Assembly (NCBI GenBank): GCA_019745975.1
Contig: JAIESQ010000065.1
Location: 1 to 62,926 of the forward strand
Origin: Pirellulales bacterium
Lineage (GTDB): Bacteria > Planctomycetota > Planctomycetia > Pirellulales > JAEUIK01
Length of the DNA stretch: 62,926 nt
Reading direction: 5' to 3'
Each line of letters starts with the position of its first letter. The stretch's first letter is position 1. Below the pieces are notes generated by a model. That model made no database searches. It was not told where the DNA came from and was given only the letters and a program-made list of their open reading frames with translations. Made by a program: the position numbers and the translations under genes. Positions 34,085 through 42,513 of the stretch are shown piece after piece.

Positions 34085-35161
34085 ATGAGCCGCGGCTTCA
34101 ACCCAATTCACGCCAAAGAGAACGGACCGCCGATTCCGAGCATCATCGGTTCGTCGCCGGCGATGGAGAAGGTCTACGAAATGACGCGCCGCGTCGCGCG
34201 GCGCAACGCCTCGGTCTTGCTGGTCGGCGAAACCGGCACCGGCAAGGAGTTGATCGCCAAGGCGATCCATCAGCTCAGCCCACGCTCCAACGGACCGTAT
34301 GTACGGGTCAATTGCGGCGCCCTGACCGAGAGTCTGCTGGAGAGCGAATTGTTCGGCCACGTGCGAGGCGCGTTCACCGGCGCCATCGACAACCGCACCG
34401 GACGTTTCGAGGCGGCCCACACTGGCACGGTTTTTCTCGACGAGATCAATTCGACCACCCCCAAGTTGCAGGTCAAACTGCTGCGCGTATTGCAGGAGCG
34501 CGAATTCGAGCGCGTGGGAGACACGCAGACGATCCGCGTCGATACGCGCGTGGTGGCGGCCAGCAATCGCGATCTGCAGGAAGAGGTCGCCGCCGAACGC
34601 TTTCGCGACGACTTGTACTACCGGCTCAATGTCGTGTCGATTCTGCTACCTCCGTTGCGCGAGCGGCGCGAGGACATCCCGGAGCTGGTCGCCAACTTTC
34701 TGAATGTCTACAACGAAATCAACGACAGTTACGTCGTGCACATCGATCGCCGCGCCATGCAGGCCTTGCAGGATTACCATTGGCCCGGCAACGTGCGCGA
34801 ACTGCAGAACGTGATCGAACGGGCCGTGGTGCTAGCGCCCGGCGACGAACTGACCTGCGACCTTTTGCCCGACAGCGTGCTGGGGAACGAGCGCCCGCGC
34901 AGCGCGCGCTTCCGGCCGGCCGACCTCGACACGTTAACGTTCGAACTCGTGCAACAGGGGCTGGCCACCGCCGGACCGCAAGAAGACAACCTGCACACGA
35001 AGATTGTCAACCGCGTGGAACGCGAGCTGATCGCCCAGGTGCTGGTTTCGTGCGACAACGTGCAGATCAAGGCGGCCGCTCGTCTGGGGATCAACCGCAA
35101 TACGCTGCACAAGAAACTCAAGGAGTATGGGCTCGACGCCGAGAACAACGGAGCCCCTTGA
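34085..35161 (+). CDS. Sigma-54-dependent transcriptional activator without a receiver domain
   Basis: 358 aa. The AAA+ domain is complete: Walker A GETGTGKE, the sigma-54 contact loop GAFTGA (within FGHVRGAFTGAIDNRTG), Walker B GTVFLDEI, the arginine fingers region RFRDDLYYRLNV and the sensor II segment WPGNVRELQNVIERAVVL. The C-terminal Fis-type HTH is ERELIAQVLVSCDNVQIKAAARLGINRNTLHKKLKEYGL. The N-terminal regulatory domain of NtrC-type proteins is replaced by only about 20 residues, so it may be constitutive or controlled in trans like PspF. It follows the HEAT/receiver-like gene by 104 bp and is followed by a long inverted repeat. Confidence 0.94.
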   Translation: MSRGFNPIHAKENGPPIPSIIGSSPAMEKVYEMTRRVARRNASVLLVGETGTGKELIAKAIHQLSPRSNGPYVRVNCGALTESLLESELFGHVRGAFTGAIDNRTGRFEAAHTGTVFLDEINSTTPKLQVKLLRVLQEREFERVGDTQTIRVDTRVVAASNRDLQEEVAAERFRDDLYYRLNVVSILLPPLRERREDIPELVANFLNVYNEINDSYVVHIDRRAMQALQDYHWPGNVRELQNVIERAVVLAPGDELTCDLLPDSVLGNERPRSARFRPADLDTLTFELVQQGLATAGPQEDNLHTKIVNRVERELIAQVLVSCDNVQIKAAARLGINRNTLHKKLKEYGLDAENNGAP

Positions 35162-35176
35162 GTTGAAAAACCAATC

Positions 35177-35242
35177 AAGCCCAGGGAAGGTCGTCGAGCG
35201 CTTGGCCACGGCGTGAAGCCACCGGCGACCTTCCCTGGGCTT
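35177..35242 (+). terminator. Long inverted repeat after the sigma-54 activator gene
   Basis: Perfect 17-bp arms (35177-35193, AAGCCCAGGGAAGGTCG, and 35226-35242) flank a 32-nt loop and begin 15 bp after the stop codon. There is no U-tract, so this is not a canonical intrinsic terminator. Its design (long arms, about 31-nt loop, just 3' of a stop) matches the 73-bp elements at 1164 and 17863 although the arm sequence is different. Confidence 0.55.
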
Positions 35243-35274
35243 TGCACCTGAAAAGCGTCCTCGTGTCCGGCGCC

Positions 35275-36162
35275 ATGATCGAACGTATTCAAATTCTCTG
35301 TTTCGCCGCCAGCTACGGAGTGGCCCTGGCACTGGAGATATCGCGGCTGGGGTTTCGCAGCGCCGTGCGCGGTGTGCTGCTGTGGGGATTCTCCGTCGCG
35401 GGCTTTCTTGCTCAGACGTTGTACCTTTGGCATCGCACGCGGCTCGCCGACGGCCCGCTTTCCAGCCCGTTCGACTGGTATTTGCTGGCGGCCTGGTTGC
35501 TGGTGTTGGCGTACCTGGTGCTGGCTTATTGGCGGCCGGCCAGCGCCATCGGCCTGTTCTTGCTGCCGCTTGTGCTGGGACTGATTGTCGTCGCGGCGCT
35601 GCTTGCCGATCGCACGCCGCTGGCCGTCAACCGCGCCACCCGGGCCTGGGGCGCGCTGCACGGCGGCTTTCTGCTCTTTGGCACGGTGGCCGTGTTCATC
35701 GGCTTCGCCACCGGTGTCATGTACCTGGTGCACGCCTACCGCCTGAAACACAAGCTGCCGCAGCGGCGCGGGCTGCAGTTGCCAAGCCTCGAATGGCTCG
35801 AGCGCGTCAACAGCCGGGCGATCTCGCTGGCGATCGTGATGCTACTTTTGGGCGTGATATCTGGCGCGGTGCTCAACACGGTGCGGCCCGAGCTTCCCTG
35901 GAGCGACCCGATTGTCGTTAGCTCCTTGGTGACCGTCGCCTGGCTGGTGATCGTCACCTTGTTCGTCGTTGTCTACAGGCCGGCCCGGCAGGGTCGCAAA
36001 GTGGCCTATCTGACCGTGGCTAGCTTTCTGTTCCTGGTGTTTTCGCTCGGCGCGGCGTTGGTGCTTAACACCAAGCACGCCGGCTTGCCCGAACAGCCGA
36101 CGGACCCCGCCCGCGCCGCGCGATCCGCACCCCTCGAGTTCGAACGACGAGGTGCCGCATGA
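35275..36162 (+). CDS. CcsA/HemX-type cytochrome c assembly membrane protein
   Basis: 295 aa from the ATG at 35275. Seven to eight hydrophobic helices are visible (IQILCFAASYGVALALEI, VLLWGFSVAGFLAQTLYL, YLLAAWLLVLAYLVLAYW, AIGLFLLPLVLGLIVVAALLA, LHGGFLLFGTVAVFIGFATGVMYLVHAY, AISLAIVMLLLGVISGAVLN, IVVSSLVTVAWLVIVTLFVVVY, VAYLTVASFLFLVFSLGAALV). WGALHGGFLLFGT is the CcsA/ResC family region with a conserved His. Because its stop overlaps the hemA start (ATGA), the HemX role, modulating glutamyl-tRNA reductase or handling haem, is more likely than full cytochrome c synthetase function. Confidence 0.85.
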   Translation: MIERIQILCFAASYGVALALEISRLGFRSAVRGVLLWGFSVAGFLAQTLYLWHRTRLADGPLSSPFDWYLLAAWLLVLAYLVLAYWRPASAIGLFLLPLVLGLIVVAALLADRTPLAVNRATRAWGALHGGFLLFGTVAVFIGFATGVMYLVHAYRLKHKLPQRRGLQLPSLEWLERVNSRAISLAIVMLLLGVISGAVLNTVRPELPWSDPIVVSSLVTVAWLVIVTLFVVVYRPARQGRKVAYLTVASFLFLVFSLGAALVLNTKHAGLPEQPTDPARAARSAPLEFERRGAA

Positions 36163-37433
36163 AGGTGCGGATGGTTGGCTGCAGCCACCACAACGCCTCG
36201 CTCGAGCTGCGCGAACGACTGGCGTTCAACCCCTTGCAAACCAAGGCGGCGCTGCAGCGCTTTCGCCTGACGTTTCCGCAAACCGAAGCCGTGCTGCTCT
36301 CGACCTGCAACCGCGTCGAGGTTTACACGGCGGTCGACGCCCCCGACGAAGGGCCGAGCCACGAGCAAGTCGCCGAATTCCTGGCCGGTTTCCATGGCGT
36401 GTCGCTGTACGAAGTGTTCGACGATCTCTTCGAGCGCACTGGGGATGATGCCGTGCGGCACTTGTTCTCGGTGGCGGCCAGCCTCGACAGCATGGTGCTA
36501 GGCGAGCCGCACATCCTCGCGCAGGTCAAGCAGGCCTATCAGCTTGCCATGCAAGAGAACAGCACGGGCCCGTTGACCCACGCGATATTTCAGGCCGCGG
36601 TGAAGGTCGCCCGCCGCGTGACCAACGAAACCTCGTTGCATCAGAAGCGGGTGAGCATTCCCAGTGTGGCGGTCGCGGAGTTCGCCGCCCAGGTGTTCGA
36701 GCAGTTCGACGACAAGCGGGTGCTGGTGATCGGCGCCGGCGAAATGGCCGACGAAACGTTGCGTTACTTGCGCGAGGCGGGCGCGCGTCAGGTGACGATC
36801 GTCAATCGCAGTTACGAGCGGGCTCGCGAGCTGGCACAGCAGTGGGAAGGGCGGGTCGCGCCCTGGGACGATCTGCTCTCCGAGCTGGTGCGCGCCGATC
36901 TGGTGGTCAGCACGACCGGCGCGGCCCAACCGGTGGTCACGCTGGCCAACTACCAGCAGATCGAGGCCCAGCGCTTTCAGCGACCGCTGTTCGTGCTCGA
37001 CCTGGCGATTCCGCGCGACTTCGAGCCGGCGATCGGCCAGTGCCTGCAAGTCTACCTCTACTCACTCGACGACTTGAAGGCGGCCTGCGACCGCAACCGC
37101 CGCGAGCGCGACGCCGAGATGCCCCGGGCGCTGGCGATCATCGAAGATGAAACTGCCCGCTTCATGGCCGACCTGCACCACCGCAGCACCGGCCCGATCA
37201 TTCAGCAATTGAAACGGGGTTGGCAAACGCCCAAGGAAGAAGAACTGCGGCGGCTATTCAACAAGCTGCCGCAACTCGACGAGCGCGGCCGGGCCGAGGT
37301 CGAACAAGCGTTCGATCGGCTCCTCAACAAGCTGCTCCACCCTCCGCTGGAAACCCTTCGCGACGAGTCTCGGCACGGCATCCCGCACGCGCTGTTGGAT
37401 GCCTTCAAGCGGCTCTTTCAACTGATGGATTGA
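36159..37433 (+). CDS. hemA: Glutamyl-tRNA reductase
   Basis: 424 aa. HemA reduces glutamyl-tRNA to glutamate-1-semialdehyde, the first step of C5 tetrapyrrole synthesis. The catalytic Cys is in LLSTCNRVEVYTA (residue about 50); SVAASLDSMVLGEPHILAQVKQAY is the signature region; the NADPH domain is VLVIGAGEMADETLRYLREAGARQVTIVNRSYERA; and the C-terminal dimerisation helices end RHGIPHALLDAFKRLFQL. The start overlaps the HemX-like gene. Length and motifs are normal. Confidence 0.97.
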   Translation: MKVRMVGCSHHNASLELRERLAFNPLQTKAALQRFRLTFPQTEAVLLSTCNRVEVYTAVDAPDEGPSHEQVAEFLAGFHGVSLYEVFDDLFERTGDDAVRHLFSVAASLDSMVLGEPHILAQVKQAYQLAMQENSTGPLTHAIFQAAVKVARRVTNETSLHQKRVSIPSVAVAEFAAQVFEQFDDKRVLVIGAGEMADETLRYLREAGARQVTIVNRSYERARELAQQWEGRVAPWDDLLSELVRADLVVSTTGAAQPVVTLANYQQIEAQRFQRPLFVLDLAIPRDFEPAIGQCLQVYLYSLDDLKAACDRNRRERDAEMPRALAIIEDETARFMADLHHRSTGPIIQQLKRGWQTPKEEELRRLFNKLPQLDERGRAEVEQAFDRLLNKLLHPPLETLRDESRHGIPHALLDAFKRLFQLMD

Positions 37434-37528
37434 ACGCCGCCGCCGATTCTGAGGCGCGGCAACCAGGACGGGAAACGAACACTCCCGCGTCGCCAGGATA
37501 TCTGGCCGTAGCGCCAGCGGCGAGTCCG

Positions 37529-37966
37529 CTATTCAGCATCCGCGTCGTCTGTTTCTTCGTCGTCTTCATCCTCGTCGTCGTCCCAATCGTCTTCATCCTC
37601 GTCGTCTTCTTCCCACTCTTCTTCCTCTTCTTCCTCGTCGTCCTCTTCCTCGTCTTCCTCTTCGTCCTCGACTTCTTCCCACTCGGCGTCTTCGAAGTCG
37701 TCTTCCTCGTCCAGATCGTCGTCCTCGTCGTCGTCCAGATCATCATCGTCGTCGTCATCATCGTCGTCGTCATCGTCGTCGTCGTCGTCGTCGAAGTCGT
37801 CGTCGTCGTCGTCAGGGCCGGCCACGGGATGGAGGGTCGACGGACGAGCGCTCGCCACCGCGGCCAGCCTGCTCGCAGCCGCCCCCAGGCGCTCGGTCAA
37901 CTCCGGGCTCTCCAGTTCCGCGCACGATGAAATCTTCACGTCAAACTCCTCTACCAAGCGAGACAT
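37529..37966 (-). CDS. Extremely acidic low-complexity protein (poly-Asp/Glu tail)
   Basis: 145 aa. The first 50 residues are ordinary (SSCAELESPELTERLGAAASRLAAVASA). Of the last 94 residues, 82 are Asp or Glu, including one run of 18 Asp; four aromatic residues, mainly Trp, are spaced through the tail. An internal GTG at 37939 has a good Shine-Dalgarno sequence (GAGGAG, 6 nt away), so the true start may be there. No family is assigned; acidic tails of this kind occur in histone-chaperone-like or cation-binding proteins. It lies between hemA (convergent) and scpB (same strand, 53 bp). Confidence 0.6.
   Translation of the reverse strand: MSRLVEEFDVKISSCAELESPELTERLGAAASRLAAVASARPSTLHPVAGPDDDDDDFDDDDDDDDDDDDDDDDDDLDDDEDDDLDEEDDFEDAEWEEVEDEEEDEEEDDEEEEEEEWEEDDEDEDDWDDDEDEDDEETDDADAE
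37718..37815. repeat. GTC/GAC trinucleotide microsatellite in the acidic gene
   Basis: On the plus strand this stretch is almost continuous TCG/TCGTCA triplets (GAC/GAT on the coding strand), with uninterrupted runs of five to six identical triplets. Being in frame, slippage would change only the length of the Asp run, not the reading frame. Confidence 0.8.
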
Positions 37967-38019
37967 CCGAATTACACCATAATTTCTTTGTGGGCCGTCG
38001 GTGCATTGCCGAGTTTCGA

Positions 38020-38586
38020 CTAGCCGGCCGAACCCTCGTGGGTAGCGGTCAGCGCGCGCCGCGCGCCGGAAGCCACCACGGCCAAGGTCCGTAGTTGTGC
38101 TGCCCGCGGCAACTCATCGAGCGATTTCAATCCAAAGGTCTCGAGAAAGGACCGCGTCGTAGCATACAGAAACGGGCGGCCCAAATCGGCCGACCGCCCC
38201 GCGATACGCACCAAGTCCCGATCCATCAATTGCCGCAACATTTCGCCGCATTGTACGCCGCGAATCGCCTCGATCTGTGCCCGCACGCATGGCTGACGAT
38301 AGGCCACGATGGCTAACGTTTCCAGGGCCGGAGTTGACAGCCGCGCCGTCGCCGGCAGCTGATGGAGCCGCCGCAGCCACACGCCGAACTGCGGTCGGGT
38401 CAGCAAGCGATAGCCGCCGGCCACTTCCTCGACGCGAAACGCCGTCTGAGTCGCGTCGTAACGCTCGTTCAGTAGGCGAACTAATGTACGTGCTTCGGTG
38501 CCATCCGCCAAGCTAGCCAAAACGGCCAGGCGGCGGGCCGGCAGCGCCTCGCGCGCCAGGAATAGCACCGCTTCGAGCCGCGCCAT
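38020..38586 (-). CDS. scpB: Segregation and condensation protein B
   Basis: 188 aa from the ATG at 38586 (MARLEAVLFLAREALPARRLAVLA); the frame is open up to 38763. ScpB forms a winged-helix dimer that binds the ScpA kleisin of the SMC complex. Signature: EAVLFLAREAL at the N-terminus, TRPQFGVWLRRL, the central LSTPALETLAIVAYRQPCVRAQIEAIRGVQCGEMLRQLMDRDLVRIAGRSADLGRPFLYATTRSFLETFGL, and SLDELP. No scpA is nearby. Confidence 0.93.
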   Translation of the reverse strand: MARLEAVLFLAREALPARRLAVLASLADGTEARTLVRLLNERYDATQTAFRVEEVAGGYRLLTRPQFGVWLRRLHQLPATARLSTPALETLAIVAYRQPCVRAQIEAIRGVQCGEMLRQLMDRDLVRIAGRSADLGRPFLYATTRSFLETFGLKSLDELPRAAQLRTLAVVASGARRALTATHEGSAG

Positions 38587-39069
38587 GCGAGGGTTGCGGA
38601 TCGCGGCGCCAACGGCTGCCGCCGGCGACGACTGCAATCGACGGCCCGGCGGCCAATGGAGCAACGACGGCCAAAACGCCGCTCCTCTGAGCGCAACCAG
38701 CGGGTGCGAGCCGACAGTGGCCTTCGTTCGCGAACTCCAGCTTGTAGCATGCGTCGAGCGCATGGTGGCTATTGATGAATCTGTCGTTGGGGTTTGCCGA
38801 TCCCACGGTGGGCGGCGCCTTGAACTGGTGCCTCAAGCTAGGAAGTCTTACTTGTTTACGCAAGCCACTTTGCGGCACGAAAATGGCTTCTGTGCGGACC
38901 AACCCACCTGGTCGCACACCCCTGTGGCACAAGAATTCGCTCCAGGGCCGCCTGCGGGCTCGAACGAGAGCTGCGCCCGGCCCAACTTGGCCAGCACGGA
39001 CGGGCACTGAGGCCGATGGAAGGCGAGACAGGGGGCTGGAAATCCCCGGTCAGAAGCTGTCGCGCCGCG
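38587..39069. other. Intergenic region upstream of scpB
   Basis: About 480 bp if scpB starts at 38586. Reading frames here are shadows with unnatural composition; no RNA gene, clear palindrome or promoter was recognised. An AT-richer patch lies near 38840-38880. Confidence 0.3.
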
Positions 39070-39807
39070 CTATGGCGTCCGGCCGGCACGCCATGCTTCG
39101 ACGTCGCGCAACACGCGACCGACCGCCTGCAGCGGCGTGCGGTCCGTGGCCTCGAAATGGCGCGTGTAGCGCGAATTGCCGGCGATCGCCATCTTGCAGT
39201 GGAACCGATAAAGCGCGCCGTCGGTCCCCCAGTTCTCCAGCAAGTAGTACGTAGCCCCGAGCTCGCGCAACCGATACTGCATTGCCGTGAACTGATCGAC
39301 TGCGGGCGCCGGCATTGGTTCTTCGATCGAGCCGGGAGCCTGGCCGCGCACCACGGGTTCGTTGTAGGCGGCCGGACGAACGGCACTCGCGGCCGGGGGC
39401 GCCTGGCCGAACGCTGCTGGGCGCACGCCTGGCGCATGACCTGCGTTACTCTGGGTAGTGTTCCGACTAACGGGTGTCGCTCCAGGCGCCGCGGTAGGCT
39501 GCGCCGCGACGCTGACTGACGCGGCGACGCCGGGCGGTTCAATGCCCGGCGGAGCCGAACCGGTTGGCTCGTAGCGCGGCGCTTCGTGCAAGGGCGAAGA
39601 GGCGTCGGTCGCCGCCGGCGCGCTCGCCCAAGCAGGGTTGAGCGGATCGTTTTGTGCGACCGCACCCCCACGATGTTGTTCGATCGCCAGCCACAGCCGA
39701 TCGACCGCGTCGGGAATCTGATTCCAGAACAGGGCAATCGCCGGTACTGCCACCAGCGAAATGAGCATCACCAACGCCCGAAACATCACGACGATCGGCG
39801 ATTGCAT
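39070..39807 (-). CDS. Membrane-anchored hypothetical protein
   Basis: 245 aa from the ATG at 39807, which puts a membrane anchor or uncleaved signal (VMFRALVMLISLVAVPAIALFWNQIPDAVDRLW) at the N-terminus; the frame to 40050 adds 81 unlikely residues. A long Pro/Ala/Thr-rich linker (about 50-170) leads to a compact C-terminal domain: AVDQFTAMQYRLRELGATYYLLENWGTDGALYRFHCKMAIAGNSRYTRHFEATDRTPLQAVGRVLRDVEAWRAG. That domain pattern is recurrent in planctomycete secreted proteins but has no name I know. It is divergent from the cysteine desulfurase gene. Confidence 0.7.
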   Translation of the reverse strand: MQSPIVVMFRALVMLISLVAVPAIALFWNQIPDAVDRLWLAIEQHRGGAVAQNDPLNPAWASAPAATDASSPLHEAPRYEPTGSAPPGIEPPGVAASVSVAAQPTAAPGATPVSRNTTQSNAGHAPGVRPAAFGQAPPAASAVRPAAYNEPVVRGQAPGSIEEPMPAPAVDQFTAMQYRLRELGATYYLLENWGTDGALYRFHCKMAIAGNSRYTRHFEATDRTPLQAVGRVLRDVEAWRAGRTP

Positions 39808-40114
39808 GATCGTGGACCGTTCCCTGGTCAATCGGTGGCGACCCGCCTGCGACCAGTACGCTCGTTCGCCGGCGAGGATTCGCGCCCGAGAAATCCCTTC
39901 CCGAACCGGGCGGGGATCATAGTCGCGTGCCGCCGGGCCGGGCAATGTCAAATCGCCGGTTCCGCAGGTGGCTGACCGACGCCAATTGATCGGCGTGGGA
40001 ATCGTCCGAAGTGCCGAATGCTGGTTGACTTCGGACGAATCGTGCGTCATTTTGCGCGTCTAGTACGGGCGCGACGATTTGCCCCGCGGTTCCGATCCTT
40101 CCGGCGACGCAAAC

Positions 40115-41308
40115 ATGCAAGCCATCAATCTCGATCACAACGCCACCACCCCGCTTCACCCACAGGTGTGCAAAGCGCTCGACGCGGCGATGCGTGCCGA
40201 ATATGCCAATCCCGCCAGCCAGCACGCCGCGGGGCGCCGTGCCCGCCGCGCGCTCGAAGACACTCGCGAACGCATGCTCGAACTACTTGGCGCCCGGCGC
40301 TCGGGCGTTCACCTGTTGCTGACCAGCGGCGGCACCGAGGCCAACAACCTGGCGTTGTTCGGTCTGGCTGGGCAGACACCCGGTCGCATCATCGTATCAT
40401 CGATCGAACACCCGAGCGTGCTCGCCGTCGCGAAGCGGCTCGAGCAACGCGGTTGGGACGTCGTGCGCCTGGCGGTGTCGAGCGATGGAGTCGTCGATCT
40501 CGATCAACTCCGTGATGCACTCAAGCTATCGACGCGACTCGTCAGCCTGATGTGGGCCAACGCCGAAACGGGCGTGCTGCAGCCGATCGCCGCTGCCGCC
40601 GAGCTTTGCTGCACGGCGGGGGTGACCTTGCACACCGATGCCGTGCAAGCGGTCGGCAAGTTGCCCGTGGATTTCGATCGCCTGGGGGCCGGCGCGTTGA
40701 GCGTGGCCGCCCACAAGTTCCAAGGTCCGCGCGGCATCGGTGCGCTGCTGGTCGACGCCAGCCTACCGCTAGAGCGCGTGCTCTGCGGTAGCGTTCAGCA
40801 ACAAGGATTGCGCCCCGGCACGGAGTCGGTCGAGTTAGCGCTGGCCATGTGCCAGGCACTCGAAGTATGGGCGGCCGAGGTTACCCAGCGCGAGGATCGG
40901 CTGACAACACTGCGCGAGCGGTTTGAGAGCCTGCTTCGCGCCGCGCGACCCAAACTCGTCGTCAATGGTGGTCGCGTTGGGCGGCTACCAAACACCTCGA
41001 ACGTGTCTTTCCTGGGCTTCGATCGACAGGAGCTGTTTGTCGCCCTCGATCTCGCCGGTGTGCAATGTTCGACTGGCTCAGCCTGTGCTAGCGGATCGAG
41101 CGAACCATCGCCTGTCTTGCGCGCGATGGGCTTGGCGGACGAGGTTCTGGCCAGTGCTTTGCGATTCAGCCTTGGCGCCACGACCACGCCGGCTGAAATC
41201 GATGAAGCGGCTGCCCGCATCTTGCAAGTTTGCAACGACTTGGAGCGTTCGAATCGGTGCCGAAAAATCGCCGCGACGCCTCCCGTCGGGACGGCAAATT
41301 CTCTATAA
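40115..41308 (+). CDS. Cysteine desulfurase (NifS/IscS family)
   Basis: 397 aa from the ATG at 40115 (MQAINLDHNATTPLHP). A PLP enzyme that moves sulfur from cysteine for Fe-S cluster and tRNA thiolation pathways. Motifs: LLTSGGTEANNLALFG, SSIEHPSVLAVA, MWANAETGVLQPI, HTDAVQAVGKLPVDF, the PLP lysine in LSVAAHKFQGPRGIGAL, and the sulfur-accepting Cys loop QCSTGSACASGSSEPSPVL. No iscU or mnmA lies nearby, so iscS versus nifS cannot be chosen. It lies 56 bp upstream of dnaA on the same strand. Confidence 0.94.
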   Translation: MQAINLDHNATTPLHPQVCKALDAAMRAEYANPASQHAAGRRARRALEDTRERMLELLGARRSGVHLLLTSGGTEANNLALFGLAGQTPGRIIVSSIEHPSVLAVAKRLEQRGWDVVRLAVSSDGVVDLDQLRDALKLSTRLVSLMWANAETGVLQPIAAAAELCCTAGVTLHTDAVQAVGKLPVDFDRLGAGALSVAAHKFQGPRGIGALLVDASLPLERVLCGSVQQQGLRPGTESVELALAMCQALEVWAAEVTQREDRLTTLRERFESLLRAARPKLVVNGGRVGRLPNTSNVSFLGFDRQELFVALDLAGVQCSTGSACASGSSEPSPVLRAMGLADEVLASALRFSLGATTTPAEIDEAAARILQVCNDLERSNRCRKIAATPPVGTANSL

Positions 41309-41364
41309 TTCTGGTTTGCTTCGGCGACCGATTTGCCAACCCCAAAAGCGACGCGTAGCGCGGC

Positions 41365-42513
41365 ATGGTTTCGCAGGTTCTACCAGCACTTTCCGGCGTG
41401 CTTACGCTCCCCTTTGGGGAGGCCGCCCCCGCGCGGGGAAAGTCAGAATCGCGCGCGGCGGTGTTCGTCGCTGGCCCTGAGAACCGCGTGGCAGCCGCTG
41501 CCGCCCTGCAGCTCTTGGCCGCAGAGCAAGCCGCTGCCACCGAGGCTCAGCCAACATTCAGCCTGCTGGTGCTTTGCGGCCAAAGTGGCGTCGGCAAGTC
41601 GCATCTGGCGACAGGCTTGGCTGCCGAGTACCGCCGCCGCACGGCCGCCGAGCGGAGTGACGACGTCATTGTGCTGGCCGCGGCGGACTTCGCCCGACAG
41701 TATGCCGATGCGATCGACACGCAATCGACGAGCGAGCTAACGAGCCGCTGGCGGTCGGCCCGCTTGTTGGTGATCGAGGATGTGCAGGAGATTGTCGAGC
41801 GGCCGTGGGCTCAGCTCGAGCTGGCGCGCACGCTGGATGCCGTGGAACTGGCGGGTGGCCAGGTTGTCGTTACGGCGCGGAATCTCCCCGGCGAGTTGGG
41901 GCTGCACCCCACGCTCGCCGGTCGCTTGCTGGCGGGACTTGTCGTGCGGATTGCTCCGCCGGCGCCCGCGGCGCGCGAACAGTTGACGGCTCAATTCGCC
42001 AAGCGTCATGGCCTGGTGCTGTCGGAAGGCGACGTTGCGCGGCTGGCGGCTGGCATCGCCGGCACCGCACGCGATCTGTCGGCCGCGGTGGCCCGGTTGG
42101 CCGTGCTGCGGCGCGAGCGCTGCGAGCGGCGTGTCCCGACGGCATCGGAATCACGCGAGACGGTTTCCAGCGCGGTGCGCGTCGTCATCGCCGCATTTGG
42201 CCGACAAAGCGCGCCGACACTCGAGGCGATCGCCAGCGCGTCAGCCCGTCATTTCACTCTGCGACCCGCTCAAGTGCGCGGCTTGTCGCGCCGGCGGCAC
42301 GTGGCGCTGGCCCGCGCCGTGGCGATGTACGTGGCGCGCGAACGGACAACGCAGAGTCTCGAGAAGATCGGTCGCTTTTTTGGCGGCCGCGACCATACCA
42401 CGGTGTTGCACGCCTGGCGGAAGATTCAGCGGCAACGCGAAGCCGACCCGCGCGTGCGGGCGGCGGTCGATCGTGTGCGCGAATTATGCCAACCAACCGG
42501 AAAAACGGAGTAG
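41365..42513 (+). CDS. dnaA: Chromosomal replication initiator DnaA, divergent and short
   Basis: 382 aa, lacking the usual domain I/II. Domain III has Walker A CGQSGVGKSHLATG (about 71-84), the initiator-specific region VIVLAAADFARQYADAIDTQSTSELTSRWRSARLLVIEDVQ with Walker B IED instead of IDD, and sensor II ARDLSAAVARL. Box VII, normally DRL.SRFxxG, reads AGRLLA--GLVV (185-192): the stretch with the arginine finger is missing. Domain IV is canonical, with GGRDHTTVLHAWRKI (from residue 340) for DnaA-box recognition. Followed by dnaN, a DciA-like gene and gyrB, confirming identity. Confidence 0.92.
   Translation: MVSQVLPALSGVLTLPFGEAAPARGKSESRAAVFVAGPENRVAAAAALQLLAAEQAAATEAQPTFSLLVLCGQSGVGKSHLATGLAAEYRRRTAAERSDDVIVLAAADFARQYADAIDTQSTSELTSRWRSARLLVIEDVQEIVERPWAQLELARTLDAVELAGGQVVVTARNLPGELGLHPTLAGRLLAGLVVRIAPPAPAAREQLTAQFAKRHGLVLSEGDVARLAAGIAGTARDLSAAVARLAVLRRERCERRVPTASESRETVSSAVRVVIAAFGRQSAPTLEAIASASARHFTLRPAQVRGLSRRRHVALARAVAMYVARERTTQSLEKIGRFFGGRDHTTVLHAWRKIQRQREADPRVRAAVDRVRELCQPTGKTE

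Noticed and set aside
37718-37815. Repetitive DNA that could suggest a CRISPR array
   Set aside because: It is a trinucleotide microsatellite in a coding frame, with no spaced direct repeats or cas genes.
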